NCBI RefSeq assembly: GCF_008065375.1
Contig: NZ_VJYI01000001.1
Coordinates: 62,001-126,000, forward strand
From: Nonomuraea sp. SYSU D8015
GTDB taxonomy: Bacteria > Actinomycetota > Actinomycetes > Streptosporangiales > Streptosporangiaceae
Direction of reading: 5' to 3'
DNA: 64,000 nucleotides
Shown: one piece after another, positions 1-9,866 of the stretch
Numbering within the stretch: position 1 is the stretch's first letter
Layout: the number at the start of each line of letters is the position of its first letter
Notes under the pieces: generated by a model
Seen by the model: the letters and a program-made list of their open reading frames with translations, nothing else
Databases searched by the model: none
Told to the model about the DNA's origin: nothing
Program-made: the position numbers and the translations under genes

Positions 1-1745
1 TGCTGCTGGTCAGCCCCGAGCGGCTCAACAACCCCGACTTCCGCGACATCGTGCTGCCCGAGCTGGCCGAAAGCGCCGGGCTCGTGGTGGTCGACGAGGC
101 CCACTGCATCTCCGACTGGGGTCACGACTTCAGGCCCGACTACCGCAGGCTGGCCAGGCTGTTCGAGGACCTGCCGCCCGGCATCCCGGTCCTCGCCACC
201 ACCGCCACCGCCAACGCCCGCGTCACCCGCGACGTGGCCGAGCAGATGCGCCTTCCCGCCGAGCTGCGGCCCGACGGGGACGACACGCTGGTGCTGCGCG
301 GGCCGCTGGAGCGCGAGAGCCTGCACCTGTCCGTGGTCCGCCTGCCCACCGCCGAGCAGCGGCTGGCCTGGCTGGCCCAGACGCTGCGCGAGCTGCCCGG
401 CTCCGGCATCGTCTACACGCTCACCGTGGCCGCCGCCCACGAGATCGCCGGCTACCTCCGCGAGCAGGGCCACGAGGTCGCCGCCTACTCCGGCCAGACC
501 GACCCGGCCGAGCGGCTGGCGGCCGAGGAGGCGCTGCTCAACAACAAGATCAAGGCGCTGGTGGCGACCAGCGCCCTGGGCATGGGGTTCGACAAGCCGG
601 ACCTGGGGTTCGTCGTCCACGTCGGCGCGCCGCAGTCGCCGGTCGCCTACTACCAGCAGGTCGGCCGGGCCGGGCGCGGCGTGGAGCGGGCCGAGGTCAT
701 CCTGCTGCCCGGCACGGAAGATCGCGACATCTGGGCCTATTTCGCCTCGCTGGCCTTCCCGCCCGAGCCCGTCGTCCGGGTCACGCTCCAGACGCTGGAG
801 GAGCGGGGGGTCATGTCGACCCCGGCGCTCGAGACCGCCGTCGACCTGAGCCGCAGCCGCCTGGAGATGATGCTCAAGGTCCTCGACGTGGACGGCGCCG
901 TCCGGCGGGTCAAGGGCGGCTGGGAGCCCACCGGGCAGCCGTGGGAGTACGACGCCGAGCGTTACAGCCGCATCGCCGCCGAGCGCAGGGCCGAGCAGGA
1001 GGCCATGCTGGGTTACCTCACCACGACCGAGTGCCGGGAGGAATACCTCCGCAGGCATCTCGACGACGACGCCGCCCGGCCGTGCGGCCGCTGCGACAAC
1101 TGCACCGGCAGGCACCGTTCGCCGGAGATTGCCGCACAGGCCGTCGAGGCGGCCCGCGAGCGGCTGAGCAGGCCGGGCGTCGAGATCGAGGCCCGCAGGC
1201 AGTGGCCGACCGGCCTGCCCGACCTGTCCGGGCGGATCAAGCCCGAGCTGGGGGCCGAGCCCGGCAGGGCGCTCGGGCGGCTGACCGACATCGGGTGGGG
1301 CAACCGGCTGCGGGAGCTGTTCAACGGCGAGGACGGGCCGGTGGCCGACGACATGTTCAAGGCCGTGGTCCAGGTGCTGTCGGCGTGGGACTGGCGCGAG
1401 CGGCCCGTGGCCGTGGTCAACGTGCCGTCCGCGACGCGGCCGACGCTGGTGCGCTCGTTCGCCGAGCGGCTGGCGCAGGTCGGGCGGCTGTCCTATCTGG
1501 GGGAGCTGGGCTACCGGGCGGGCTCGCCGGGGCAGCAGTTCAACAGCGCCAAACGCGTTCAGGCGATCAGAGGCACGCTGGCCATGCCCAAGGACCTGAG
1601 CACCGCCATCGGCAGTTGCGGCGGCCCGGTGCTGCTGGTGGACGACCGCGTCGACACGGGATGGACGATGACGCTGGCGGCGGCGCTGATACGCCACGCG
1701 GGCGCTCCCGCCGTGCTCCCGCTGGCCCTGGCGACCGTCAGCTGA
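1..1745 (+). CDS. RecQ-family ATP-dependent DNA helicase, 5'-truncated by window edge
   Basis: Superfamily 2 DNA helicase that unwinds DNA 3'-5' with ATP in repair or recombination. The frame is open from base 3, so the N-terminus with the Walker A motif lies outside the window; the GTG at 51 is internal. Visible are the DEAH box (DEAHCISDWGHDFRPDYRRL, codons at 93-152), the helicase C lobe with a QQVGRAGRG motif VI, and a RecQ-type zinc cluster (C-x16-C-x2-C-x2-C, near 1031-1109). The last ~110 residues carry a phosphoribosyltransferase-like PRPP-loop signature (LLVDDRVDTGWTMT) instead of an HRDC domain, an arrangement I associate with actinobacterial RecQ-like proteins. The stop overlaps the convergent kinase gene by 8 bp. 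Confidence 0.93.
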   Translation, partial: LLVSPERLNNPDFRDIVLPELAESAGLVVVDEAHCISDWGHDFRPDYRRLARLFEDLPPGIPVLATTATANARVTRDVAEQMRLPAELRPDGDDTLVLRGPLERESLHLSVVRLPTAEQRLAWLAQTLRELPGSGIVYTLTVAAAHEIAGYLREQGHEVAAYSGQTDPAERLAAEEALLNNKIKALVATSALGMGFDKPDLGFVVHVGAPQSPVAYYQQVGRAGRGVERAEVILLPGTEDRDIWAYFASLAFPPEPVVRVTLQTLEERGVMSTPALETAVDLSRSRLEMMLKVLDVDGAVRRVKGGWEPTGQPWEYDAERYSRIAAERRAEQEAMLGYLTTTECREEYLRRHLDDDAARPCGRCDNCTGRHRSPEIAAQAVEAARERLSRPGVEIEARRQWPTGLPDLSGRIKPELGAEPGRALGRLTDIGWGNRLRELFNGEDGPVADDMFKAVVQVLSAWDWRERPVAVVNVPSATRPTLVRSFAERLAQVGRLSYLGELGYRAGSPGQQFNSAKRVQAIRGTLAMPKDLSTAIGSCGGPVLLVDDRVDTGWTMTLAAALIRHAGAPAVLPLALATVS

Positions 1746-4703
1746 CGCCCATCGTCAGCAGGTCGTAGTCGCCGTAGACCGGGCTGACGTGGACATTGGT
1801 GGCGTGCGCCCCGCGCAGGAGCAACCTGGTCTGCCATGACAGCGGCACCAGCACGGCCTCCTCGGCAAGGCGCCGCTCCACCTGCGTCCACAGCGCGGCC
1901 CGCTTCGGGGCGTCCGGCTCCGTCCTGGCCTGATCCATGAGCTCGTCGATGGCCTTGACGCGGACGCTCACGTTGATCGACGACTCCTCGGTGATCTCCC
2001 TGCTGTCCGCGATCAACGTCAGGAACGCGTCCGGATCCGGCCAGTCCGGTCCCCAGGTCTTGGCGATCAGTCCGATCCGGTTCTGCTTGAGATAGGCGGG
2101 GTTGCCGCCGTACCTCTGGTGGAAGTCCTGGACGCGAGCCGCCCGCAGGGTGAGCTCGATACCCACCTCGGCCAGCGCGGCCTTGACGATCTCCGCCGCC
2201 TGCCTCTCGGAAGGGACGTCCCGGTACAGGTACGTGGCCGCCAAGCCAAGCCGGACGCGCGCCCGCACGCGGCCAGTGACTCCTTGGCGGCCCGCCGGTC
2301 GCCGCCGGGCGTGAGGTTCGGGTCGGTGTGCCGGCGGCCGGCGATCACCGGCGGCAGCAGCGACGTGGGCACCGGGACGTCCGTCACGTCGGTGCCGTAG
2401 GGGCGGCGCAAAGCGTTCAGGTCGAGCGCCCGCACCACGGCCTGCCGGCACTCCACATCGTCGAACGGCGGCACCTGCGGATTGATCGCCAGGACGTGGA
2501 CGAGGCCGGTCACCGGCGCGTCCGCTCGCTCCTTGAGCGCCGGGTCGCCGATCACCTCGCTCATCCCTCCCGGCAGATAGGCCGGACCGACCTCGGCCTC
2601 GCCGGTGCGCAACCGCCGGTCCGCCTCTCGCGATCCCACGTTGTACGTGACCTCGTACCGGGCGGGGAGCGGCCTGCGGTTGGGGTCGGTGGCCGCGTCC
2701 CACCGCTGGTTGCGCACCAGGACGACCTCGCGGTCGGTCACGCCCTCCAGCTTGTACGGCCCGGACGCGACCACGCTCTTGCCGTAGTCGCCTCGCGTGT
2801 CCTTGGCCGCCGGGACGGGCATCGTCTCTGGCAGCTGGACGACGTTGTCGAACGCGGCGTACGGCTTCTTGAGGTGGAAGACGATCGTGCGGTCGTCGGG
2901 GACCTCGATGGCCGAGTCCGTGTTCACGCCCGCCGACCTGTAGGCGCCCTGGTAGCCGGCGGGAAGGTCCAGCATCAGGTCGAAGTGGCTCGACCCGTGG
3001 ACGAAGCCGGGGTCCATACTGCGCAGGATCGCGTGTCTCACGTCCTGCGCGGTGATCGGCGTGCCGTCCTCGTACCGCAACCCGTTGTGCAGCCGGTATG
3101 TCCACGTCCGGCCGGCGTCGCTGGGCACCCCCAGCGACTCGGCCAGGTCCGGCACCACCTCCGTCCCCGCGGCGCCCGGCACCGTGCGGAACATCGTCAG
3201 CGTCCGTCCGTAGAGTCTGACCAGGTTGAGCGAGCCCGGCATGTACATGTTGCCCGGATCGGTGGACTTCGGGGACCACGCCGACACCACGCGCAGCGTG
3301 CCGCCCTCCGTGGCGGAGGGGTTGACCACCGTGGCCACGGCCGCGCCGAACCCGGTGACCGAGGTCGACATGGGAGAGGTCGTGGGTGTCGGGCCCGCCA
3401 CGATCGGCGGGTTGCGCTGCGCGACCAGCCACACGACGACGCCGATCAGCAGCGTGGCGGACGCCGCCCCGGCCGTCGCGACCACCCGGGGCCGCCGTCG
3501 CGGACCCCAGGGGTCCGTCATGACGCCGAGCCGGCGCGGCGACATGGGCCAGCCGGGCGAGGCCGGGCCATGGGCCCGCGTGTACGGTCCGCTCCCGGGC
3601 TGCTCCGGATACGGGATGCGCAGGCCGTCCTCCCCCCGCTCCCCGCCGGCCACCGGCTCTCCCACCCCACGCGCCGCCTCCGCCTGGCCGGCTCTCATCG
3701 CATCGTGAGCCTGGGCCCGGGCGTCGCTCGTCGCCGCCGGATGCGGTGCCCGGCGCTGTGTGCCGTGCGTCGCCTGCGGGGAGTCCTCCCGGGGGCCGCC
3801 GGCGAGGGGCGCGGACGGGCCCTCCAGCGGGGCGGCCGGACCCGAGGGCGTGGTCGGCGGTGTGGAGCCGAGAGGCCGGGCGGTGATGGGCGGGGTCGTG
3901 CCGGCGCGGATCAGGTCGCGGATCAGTTGCTCGGCCGTCGGGCGGTAGCAGGGGTCCTTGGCCAGACAGACCCACAGGAGAGGTGCCAGCTCCGGCGGTA
4001 CGCCTGATAAATCCGGATCTAGGTGCAGAATCCGGTGCATCAGAACCGGCAGTGGCCCTAACCCGAACGCCCCCCGCCCGGTCGCCGCGAATACCATCGT
4101 CCCCGCCCATGCGAACACGTCTCCAGCCGGCAGCGCCTCGCCGAGGAACTGCTCGGGCGCCATGAACGCAGGTGTCCCCACGATGCCGGTCGTCAGGCTC
4201 TGGCTCGCGTCCACAGCCCGCGCGATTCGGAAGTCGATCACTCGGGGTCCGTCCGGCCCGAGCAGCACGTTGCTGGGCTTGAAGTCGCGGTGCACCACAC
4301 CGGCTCCGTGGATGGCCACCAGCGCCGTGGCCGTCGTGACCGCCAGCCGCATCAGCGACGGCCCGCGCACCGGCCCTTCCCGGGTGACCTGGTACTGCAG
4401 GGAAGGGCCGTCGACGTACTCGCCCACGATGTACGGCTGGTCGTTGACGCTGCCGACCTCCAGCACGCGCGCCGTGCAGAACTCCGCCACCCGCCGCGCC
4501 GCCTCGGCCTCCCGGCGAAAGCGGTGTACCGCGTGCTCGTCGTCGGCGAACCTGGCATGCAGCAGCTTGATGGCGACCTGCTCGCCGCTGGACGAGACAC
4601 CGAGGTAGACGCTGCCCTGACCGCCCTCGCCGAGAAACCCGGTGACCTTGTAGGAGCCAACCGACGGTGGGTCGCCTGGCCGTAACGGACGCACGCCGCG
4701 CAT
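1738..4703 (-). pseudogene. Membrane Ser/Thr protein kinase fused to oligopeptide-binding (SBP_bac_5) domain, frameshifted
   Basis: The N-terminus is a PknB-type kinase domain (about residues 17-270): glycine loop GEGGQGSVY, VAIK lysine, HRDFKPSN catalytic loop and APE motif. A Pro-rich juxtamembrane linker, one membrane helix (near residues 400-425) and an extracytoplasmic ABC-type peptide-binding domain follow. This implies a sensor kinase that reads a peptide-like ligand outside the cell. Two lesions are visible. The DFG glycine is Arg (VIDFRIAR; codon at 4227-4229). A 5-bp tandem duplication (ccaag twice, 2241-2250) shifts the frame about 180 codons before the natural end. In the kinase frame translation stops at 2067; the homologous C-terminus continues in another frame to 1738. 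Removing one 5-bp copy gives a smooth ASGLAATYLYR join. It may be a true pseudogene or a sequencing error. Confidence 0.85.
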
Positions 4704-4762
4704 CCGGCTCCCTTGAGTCGCGTTATATCAGGCTCTGCCCACGATAACGCCAGGAGGTCCGC

Positions 4763-5656
4763 TTAGAAGGGGGGACGAGCGCCCAGATGCATGATCGCTT
4801 TGGCCGCCAGGCGGCATCCCGAGGTCAGTGCCTCCGTCGGCGGCTTGCCCTCCAGCCACGGCGGCAGGAAACCGGCGCAGAACGCATCGCCCGCGCCCGT
4901 GCCGTCAACGATCTTGTCGACCGGCTCCGCGGCCACGTGGACCGAGTCGGGGCGGCCGTTGCTGAACCACAGCGCGCCCTCCTTGTTCATCTTGATCACG
5001 ACCTGCGGGAACCACGCCGTCAGCACCTTGGCGGCGGCCTCGGCGTCGTCGCGCCCGGTCAGGACCTTGGCCTGGTCGATGTTGGCGAACAGCAGCTTGG
5101 CACCGTTGGTCCACTCCAGGAACGGCTCGGCGCCCGTGCGCTCCAGCGGCGCGGACGAGGCGCAGTCGACCGAGATCGACATCCCGTTGTGGTGGGCCAT
5201 GTCGAGCGCCGCGAGGCCGGCGTCGCGCGAGCCCTCGTTGATCAGCGTGTAGCCCGACAGGTGGAGGTGCGAGCCGGAGGTGAACAGGTCGCGCGGCAGG
5301 TCTTCGGGCGACAGCGCGGCGTTGGCGCCGGGGTCGGAGAGCATGGTGCGCTCGCCCTTGTGCGTGACGAGCACCACGCAGGTGCCGGTGGGACGCTCGG
5401 GGTCCATGACGAGCCGGGCGTCGACGCCGTAGCCCATCAGCTCCATGTCGCGGTTTCGCCCGGTGATGTCGGCGCCCCTGCGGCCGATGAAGGCCACCTC
5501 GGCACCCTCGACGGCCAGCCATGAGGCGATGTTGGCCCCTGATCCGCCACCGTGCATGGTCACGATCGCCGGGGTGTCGCTCGCCCTGGCGAGCGCATAA
5601 CGGGCGCGCGCGACCGCGTCGGTCATGAGATCGCCCACCACGACGACCCGCGTCAT
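4763..5656 (-). CDS. PfkB-family carbohydrate kinase (ribokinase-like)
   Basis: 297-residue sugar or nucleoside kinase of the ribokinase/PfkB fold, expected to phosphorylate a small hydroxylated substrate with ATP in the cytoplasm. The N-terminal GGGSGANIASWLA segment matches PfkB signature 1. The C-terminal DGTGAGDAFCAGF is PfkB signature 2, with the catalytic Asp in GAGD. Length is typical of the family. The start is ATG at 5656, divergent from the acyl-CoA ligase gene. Substrate cannot be told from sequence; ribokinase, adenosine kinase and fructokinase types all remain possible. Confidence 0.9.
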   Translation of the reverse strand: MTRVVVVGDLMTDAVARARYALARASDTPAIVTMHGGGSGANIASWLAVEGAEVAFIGRRGADITGRNRDMELMGYGVDARLVMDPERPTGTCVVLVTHKGERTMLSDPGANAALSPEDLPRDLFTSGSHLHLSGYTLINEGSRDAGLAALDMAHHNGMSISVDCASSAPLERTGAEPFLEWTNGAKLLFANIDQAKVLTGRDDAEAAAKVLTAWFPQVVIKMNKEGALWFSNGRPDSVHVAAEPVDKIVDGTGAGDAFCAGFLPPWLEGKPPTEALTSGCRLAAKAIMHLGARPPF

Positions 5657-5825
5657 GATGCCACCACCTTGCTGCCTTCAGATCGACCCTGGCCAACGGC
5701 AAAACTAACAGCTTCCGGGCTGCTCGTGGGGCGGACCCGTGACACCAGGCAGGAGTCGATGCACAAGCGTTGCCCAAGAGGGGCTCCGGTCTTGGCATTT
5801 GGGATGCGGGTTTACGCTCGATGCT

Positions 5826-8800
5826 GTGGAGGCACAGTATCCGGCCCACTGGGAGGCCGATGTCGTCCTGGCGGACGGCGGCACCGCGCACGTGCGCCCG
5901 ATCAGGCCCGCTGACGCGGACCGCCTCCGTTCCTTCTACTCCCGCCTGTCCGACGAGTCGATCTATTTCCGGTTCTTCGGGCCGCGGCCGCGGCTGTCCG
6001 ACCGCGACGTCGAGCGATTCACCAACGTCGACTACGTCAACAGGGTCGCCCTGATCGCCACCATCGGCACCGAGATGGTCGCCGTGATCCGCTACGACCG
6101 CACCGGTCCGGGCGAGGCCGAGGTGGCCTTCCTCGTCGAGGACGCCCACCAGGGAAGGGGGGTGGCCTCCGTGCTCCTCGAACACCTGGCGGCCACCGCG
6201 CGCGAGCACGGCATCGAGCGGTTCATCGCCGACGTGCTGCCCGCCAACATGCGCATGATGGGCCTGCTGCGCCAGGCCGGCTACACCGCCCAGAGCCAGT
6301 TCGCCGACGGCGTCGTACGCATGACGCTCGACCTCACGCCCACCGAGACCTCCGCCGAGGTGACGGCGGCACGCGAGCACCGGGCCGAGTCCAGATCCAT
6401 CGCCAGGCTCCTCACCCCCGGCTCCGTCGCGGTCATCGGCGCCTCCCGCGAGCCCGGCGGGGTCGGCCAGACCGTGCTGCGCAACCTGCTGGCCGCCGAC
6501 TTCACCGGCCCCGTCTACCCGGTCCACAGGGAGGTGCGGGCGGTGGCGGGCGTGCGGGCATACCCGAGCGTGACCGCCATCGACGGCGACGTCGACCTGG
6601 CCGTGGTCGCCGTGCCCGCCGAGAGCGTGATCGACGTCGTCAAGGAGTGCGCCGAGAAGGGCGTGCACGGCCTCGTCGTGGTCTCCTCTGGCTTCGGCGA
6701 GACCGGCGTCCAGGGCAGGGAGCGCCAGGACGAGCTGGCCCGCATCGCCCGCGCCTACGGACTGCGCGTGGTCGGCCCCAACTGCCTCGGCATCGCCAAC
6801 ACCGACCCGGCCGTGCGCCTCAACGCCACCCTCGCCGCCACCGTGCCGGGCCGGGGCAACGTCGGCTTCTTCAGCCAGTCGGGCGCGCTGGGCACCGCGC
6901 TCCTGCAGCGGGTGGCACAGCGCGGCATGGGCATCTCGTCGTTCGTGTCCGCGGGCAACCGGGCTGACGTGTCGGGCAACGACCTGCTCCAATACTGGGA
7001 GGAGGACGACTCGACCGAGGTGATCCTGCTCTACCTGGAGTCGCTGGGCAATCCGCGCAAGTTCACGCGCCTGGCCAGGCGCATCGCCTGCCGCAAGCCC
7101 ATCGTGGTGGTCAAGAGCGGCGGCACCCCGTCGGGGCACTCGGCGGACGAGCTCGGGCTGCCGGACTCCGCGATCGGCTCCCTGCTCGGTCAGGCGGGGC
7201 TGATCCGGGTCGACGACCTCATCCAGCTGTTCGACGTGGGGCAGCTGCTGGCCTACCAGCCGCTGCCCGCAGGCCCAAGGGTCGCGCTGGTGACCAACTC
7301 CGACGCGCTCGGCCGGCTCGCCGCCGACGCCTGCCTCGCCGCCGGGCTCGAGCCCCGGCCGCCGGTCAACCTGGGGCCCGCCGCGGGGGCCTCGGAGTTC
7401 GGCACGGCGCTCGCCGGCGAGCTGTCCTCGCCCGACGTGGACGCCGCCGTCGTGATCTACATGCCGCCCATCCCCGGTGACACCGAGGCGGTGGCCGGGG
7501 AGCTGCTGCGGGTGTCGAATGACGTCCCGAAGCCGGTGCTGACGACGTTCCGGGGGCATCTGGGCATGCATCCGGCGCTGCGCGTGGAGACCCCTGGCAC
7601 GTCCCGCTCCCAGTCGACGCCCGCACGCGGGTCCATCCCCTCGTACGCGGCTCCGGAGGAGGCGGTGCGGGCTCTGGCCTACGTGGTCCGGTACGCGGCG
7701 TGGCGCGCGCAACCGACGTCGCCGCCGCCGGAGCTGACGGGCATCGACACCGGCCGCGCCCGCGCCCTGGTCCGCCACGCCCTTGCGACCCCCCGCCCCG
7801 AACCCGCCACCTCGGTGACGTCCGCGTCCACGGGGCCGTCGGCGGGCCCGGTGACGGCGCCGAGAGACGCGTCGTCGGTGGGCTCCTCAACGGCGCCGAC
7901 GGGGGTGCCCGGTCCGGCGGCGTTGCCCATGGACCTGTCGGCGCGCCCGGCATCGGCCCCGGCGGGTGACACGGCGCAGCCGGCGCCGGCGGGCGAGAGG
8001 GCACAGGTCGCGCCGCCGGCGGGCGAGAGGGCGCAGGCTGCCGTGCCGGCCGAGCCACCCGGGGCGTCCACTCCGGCGACCGCGAGCGCGGAGCCGGATG
8101 CCACGCCGGCGGAGTCCCGGCCCTCTGCGACGGACGCGGCCCCCCACACGGCGGTGCCTGCGGACGGCACGGCAGGCAGGAAGGCCGACTGGTCTGCGGA
8201 CGGCACGGCAGACAGCAAGCCAAGCGGGTCTGCAGAGGGCCGGGCAGACAGCAAGCCGAGCGGGTCTGCAGAGGGCCCGGCAGACAGCAACCGTGGCGGG
8301 TCTGCGGGGGGCACGGCCGGTGGCGGGCGTGGCGAGTCGGGGATGCCCGTCAGGGGTGTGCGGGTGGCGTCGGGTGGCTTCGCGGCGCCCGGGCCGCCGG
8401 TCGAGATCGATGCCACCGAGCTGCTCGACTGCTACGGTCTCACGGTTTGGCCGGCCGAGGTGGTGCGCTCGCCCGACGAGGCCGTGGCGGCCGCGGAGCG
8501 TCTCGGCTGGCCGGTGGTGCTCAAGGTGGCGGACCCGGGCGCCTCGCGCCGCGCGGGGACGGTGCGCCTGGGACTGACGGGCCCGGAGATGGTGCGTCAC
8601 GCGTACGCCGAGTTCGCCGACCAGCTCGGCGAGAAGGTGGAGCTGGCCGTCCAGCGCATGGCGCCGCAGCCGGCCGTCCCGACGGTGGTGGGCGTCATCG
8701 AGGACCCGGCGTTCGGCCCGGTGGTGTCGTTCGGGCTGGGCGAGGTGACCGCGCGTCTCCTGCTCGACCAGGGCTTCCGCCTCGCCCCGCTGACGGGGGA

Positions 8801-9062
8801 GGACGCCGCCGCCCTGGTGCGCTCCGTACGCGCCGCCCCGCTGCTCTTCGGCCAGTACGGCTACCCGCCCGTGGCGGTGGACGCCCTGGAGGAGCTGCTC
8901 GTACGCGTCGGCCGCCTGGCCAACGACCTGCCCGAGGTCGCCCGTCTGGACCTGGACCAGGTGCTCGTCGGCGAGTCGAGCGCCATGATCCTCGGCGCCC
9001 GCGCCACCCTGCGCACCCCGGCGGGCCCGCGCCTGGACTGGGGCCCGCGCCGGCTCTCCTGA
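5826..9062 (+). CDS. GNAT acetyltransferase fused to ADP-forming acyl-CoA synthetase
   Basis: About 1078 residues. An N-terminal GNAT domain (roughly 20-180) is followed by a CoA-binding/ligase region like the succinyl-CoA synthetase alpha chain (about 200-620, VIGASREPGGVGQTVLRNL start). A low-complexity linker of ~200 residues rich in Ala, Pro, Ser and Thr separates this from a C-terminal ATP-grasp domain (about 860-1070). This is the Pat-type protein lysine acetyltransferase / NDP-forming acyl-CoA synthetase family; whether the ligase half is active cannot be read here. Start: the frame opens at 5739, but homology begins only near EAQYPAHWEADVVL, so I chose the GTG at 5826; no strong ribosome site is seen for either. 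The linker contains 36-bp tandem repeats (listed separately). Confidence 0.88.
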   Translation: MEAQYPAHWEADVVLADGGTAHVRPIRPADADRLRSFYSRLSDESIYFRFFGPRPRLSDRDVERFTNVDYVNRVALIATIGTEMVAVIRYDRTGPGEAEVAFLVEDAHQGRGVASVLLEHLAATAREHGIERFIADVLPANMRMMGLLRQAGYTAQSQFADGVVRMTLDLTPTETSAEVTAAREHRAESRSIARLLTPGSVAVIGASREPGGVGQTVLRNLLAADFTGPVYPVHREVRAVAGVRAYPSVTAIDGDVDLAVVAVPAESVIDVVKECAEKGVHGLVVVSSGFGETGVQGRERQDELARIARAYGLRVVGPNCLGIANTDPAVRLNATLAATVPGRGNVGFFSQSGALGTALLQRVAQRGMGISSFVSAGNRADVSGNDLLQYWEEDDSTEVILLYLESLGNPRKFTRLARRIACRKPIVVVKSGGTPSGHSADELGLPDSAIGSLLGQAGLIRVDDLIQLFDVGQLLAYQPLPAGPRVALVTNSDALGRLAADACLAAGLEPRPPVNLGPAAGASEFGTALAGELSSPDVDAAVVIYMPPIPGDTEAVAGELLRVSNDVPKPVLTTFRGHLGMHPALRVETPGTSRSQSTPARGSIPSYAAPEEAVRALAYVVRYAAWRAQPTSPPPELTGIDTGRARALVRHALATPRPEPATSVTSASTGPSAGPVTAPRDASSVGSSTAPTGVPGPAALPMDLSARPASAPAGDTAQPAPAGERAQVAPPAGERAQAAVPAEPPGASTPATASAEPDATPAESRPSATDAAPHTAVPADGTAGRKADWSADGTADSKPSGSAEGRADSKPSGSAEGPADSNRGGSAGGTAGGGRGESGMPVRGVRVASGGFAAPGPPVEIDATELLDCYGLTVWPAEVVRSPDEAVAAAERLGWPVVLKVADPGASRRAGTVRLGLTGPEMVRHAYAEFADQLGEKVELAVQRMAPQPAVPTVVGVIEDPAFGPVVSFGLGEVTARLLLDQGFRLAPLTGEDAAALVRSVRAAPLLFGQYGYPPVAVDALEELLVRVGRLANDLPEVARLDLDQVLVGESSAMILGARATLRTPAGPRLDWGPRRLS
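8157..8318 (+). repeat. 36-bp tandem repeats inside acyl-CoA ligase linker
   Basis: Four full 36-bp units start at 8157, 8193, 8229 and 8265, plus a partial fifth at 8301. Each encodes a 12-residue unit like SADGTADSKPSG. All units stay in frame, so copy-number change only lengthens the interdomain linker between the ligase and ATP-grasp domains. Confidence 0.85.
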
Positions 9063-9064
9063 CG

Positions 9065-9112
9065 GTGAGCCGAACAAACGGAGAGCCGAACAAACGGAGA
9101 GCCGAACAAACG
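9065..9112 (+). repeat. Three 16-bp tandem repeats just after the ligase stop codon
   Basis: Units at 9065-9080, 9081-9096 and 9097-9112 read gagagccgaacaaacg; the first differs only at its second base. They lie between the ligase stop (9062) and the DUF5998 start. The core gccgaacaaacg is moderately AT-rich for this genome. Function unknown. Confidence 0.9.
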
Positions 9113-9215
9113 GTGAGCACCGTGACAGGAGTGGCCGCTGCTACCCCGCTAAAGACGTTATAGAGCGTTATGTCCGGCGGGTGAGTGCACCGCGTGGTCC
9201 TGGCAGGATGGAGCC

Positions 9216-9806
9216 ATGAGGGAAACCCGAGTCTCAGCCGCGGGCCTGCGTGAAGCGATCGAGCGCAGCGGCTACTATCCCGACCTCGTCACCGATGCGG
9301 TCGAATCCGCGCTGGGCAAGGAGGCCGTGACCGCGTTCGTGGTCCACCACGAGGCCACTTTCGATCCCGCGATGGAGGTGCGCAGGCATGTCACGGTGCT
9401 GGTGCTGACGGCGACCCGGCTGCTGGTCTGCCACACCGACGAGCATCCGGCGGTGGAGGGCGTCTCGACCTCCCACGCCTCCACGACCTCGGAGGCCGTG
9501 CGCCTGAGCCGCATCCAGTCCGTCGCCGTCACCCGCGTCGTGCCCGACCCCGCCTCGTACGTCCCCGGCGTCCCTCCCACAGAAGTGACGCTCACCATCG
9601 GCTGGGGCGCGATCTCCCACGTGGACCTGGAGCCCGCCACCTGCGGCGACGAAAACTGCGAGGCCGACCACGGCTACACGGGCGCGATCACCGCCGACGA
9701 CCTGTCCCTCAGGGTCAGCGAGGCGGCCGACGGCCCCGAGGCGGTCACCCACGTGCTGTCCTTCGCCAAGGCCCTCTCCGAGGCCACCGCTCGCGCCGCC
9801 GCCTGA
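9216..9806 (+). CDS. DUF5998 family protein
   Basis: 196-residue cytoplasmic protein that I match to the actinobacterial DUF5998 family, whose function is not established. No signal peptide or membrane helix is seen. Predicted beta-strands carry the VTVLVLTATRLLVCHTDEHP segment; a Cys/Asp-rich stretch (CGDENCEADHG) lies near residue 145. The start ATG at 9216 has AGGATGGAG just upstream. It sits ahead of an alkaline-phosphatase-fold gene and a sulfurtransferase on the same strand, with short gaps that allow cotranscription. Confidence 0.8.
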   Translation: MRETRVSAAGLREAIERSGYYPDLVTDAVESALGKEAVTAFVVHHEATFDPAMEVRRHVTVLVLTATRLLVCHTDEHPAVEGVSTSHASTTSEAVRLSRIQSVAVTRVVPDPASYVPGVPPTEVTLTIGWGAISHVDLEPATCGDENCEADHGYTGAITADDLSLRVSEAADGPEAVTHVLSFAKALSEATARAAA

Positions 9807-9866
9807 CGCCTCCGGTCCCGGCGAACGTCTTCCCGGGGGAGATCCCGCGAAAGGTTAAGATAAGGC

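Noticed and set aside
4905..7778. Very long minus-strand open frame across the PfkB gene and the acyl-CoA ligase
   Set aside because: It runs antisense through two well-recognised genes and has no family resemblance; a by-product of high GC.
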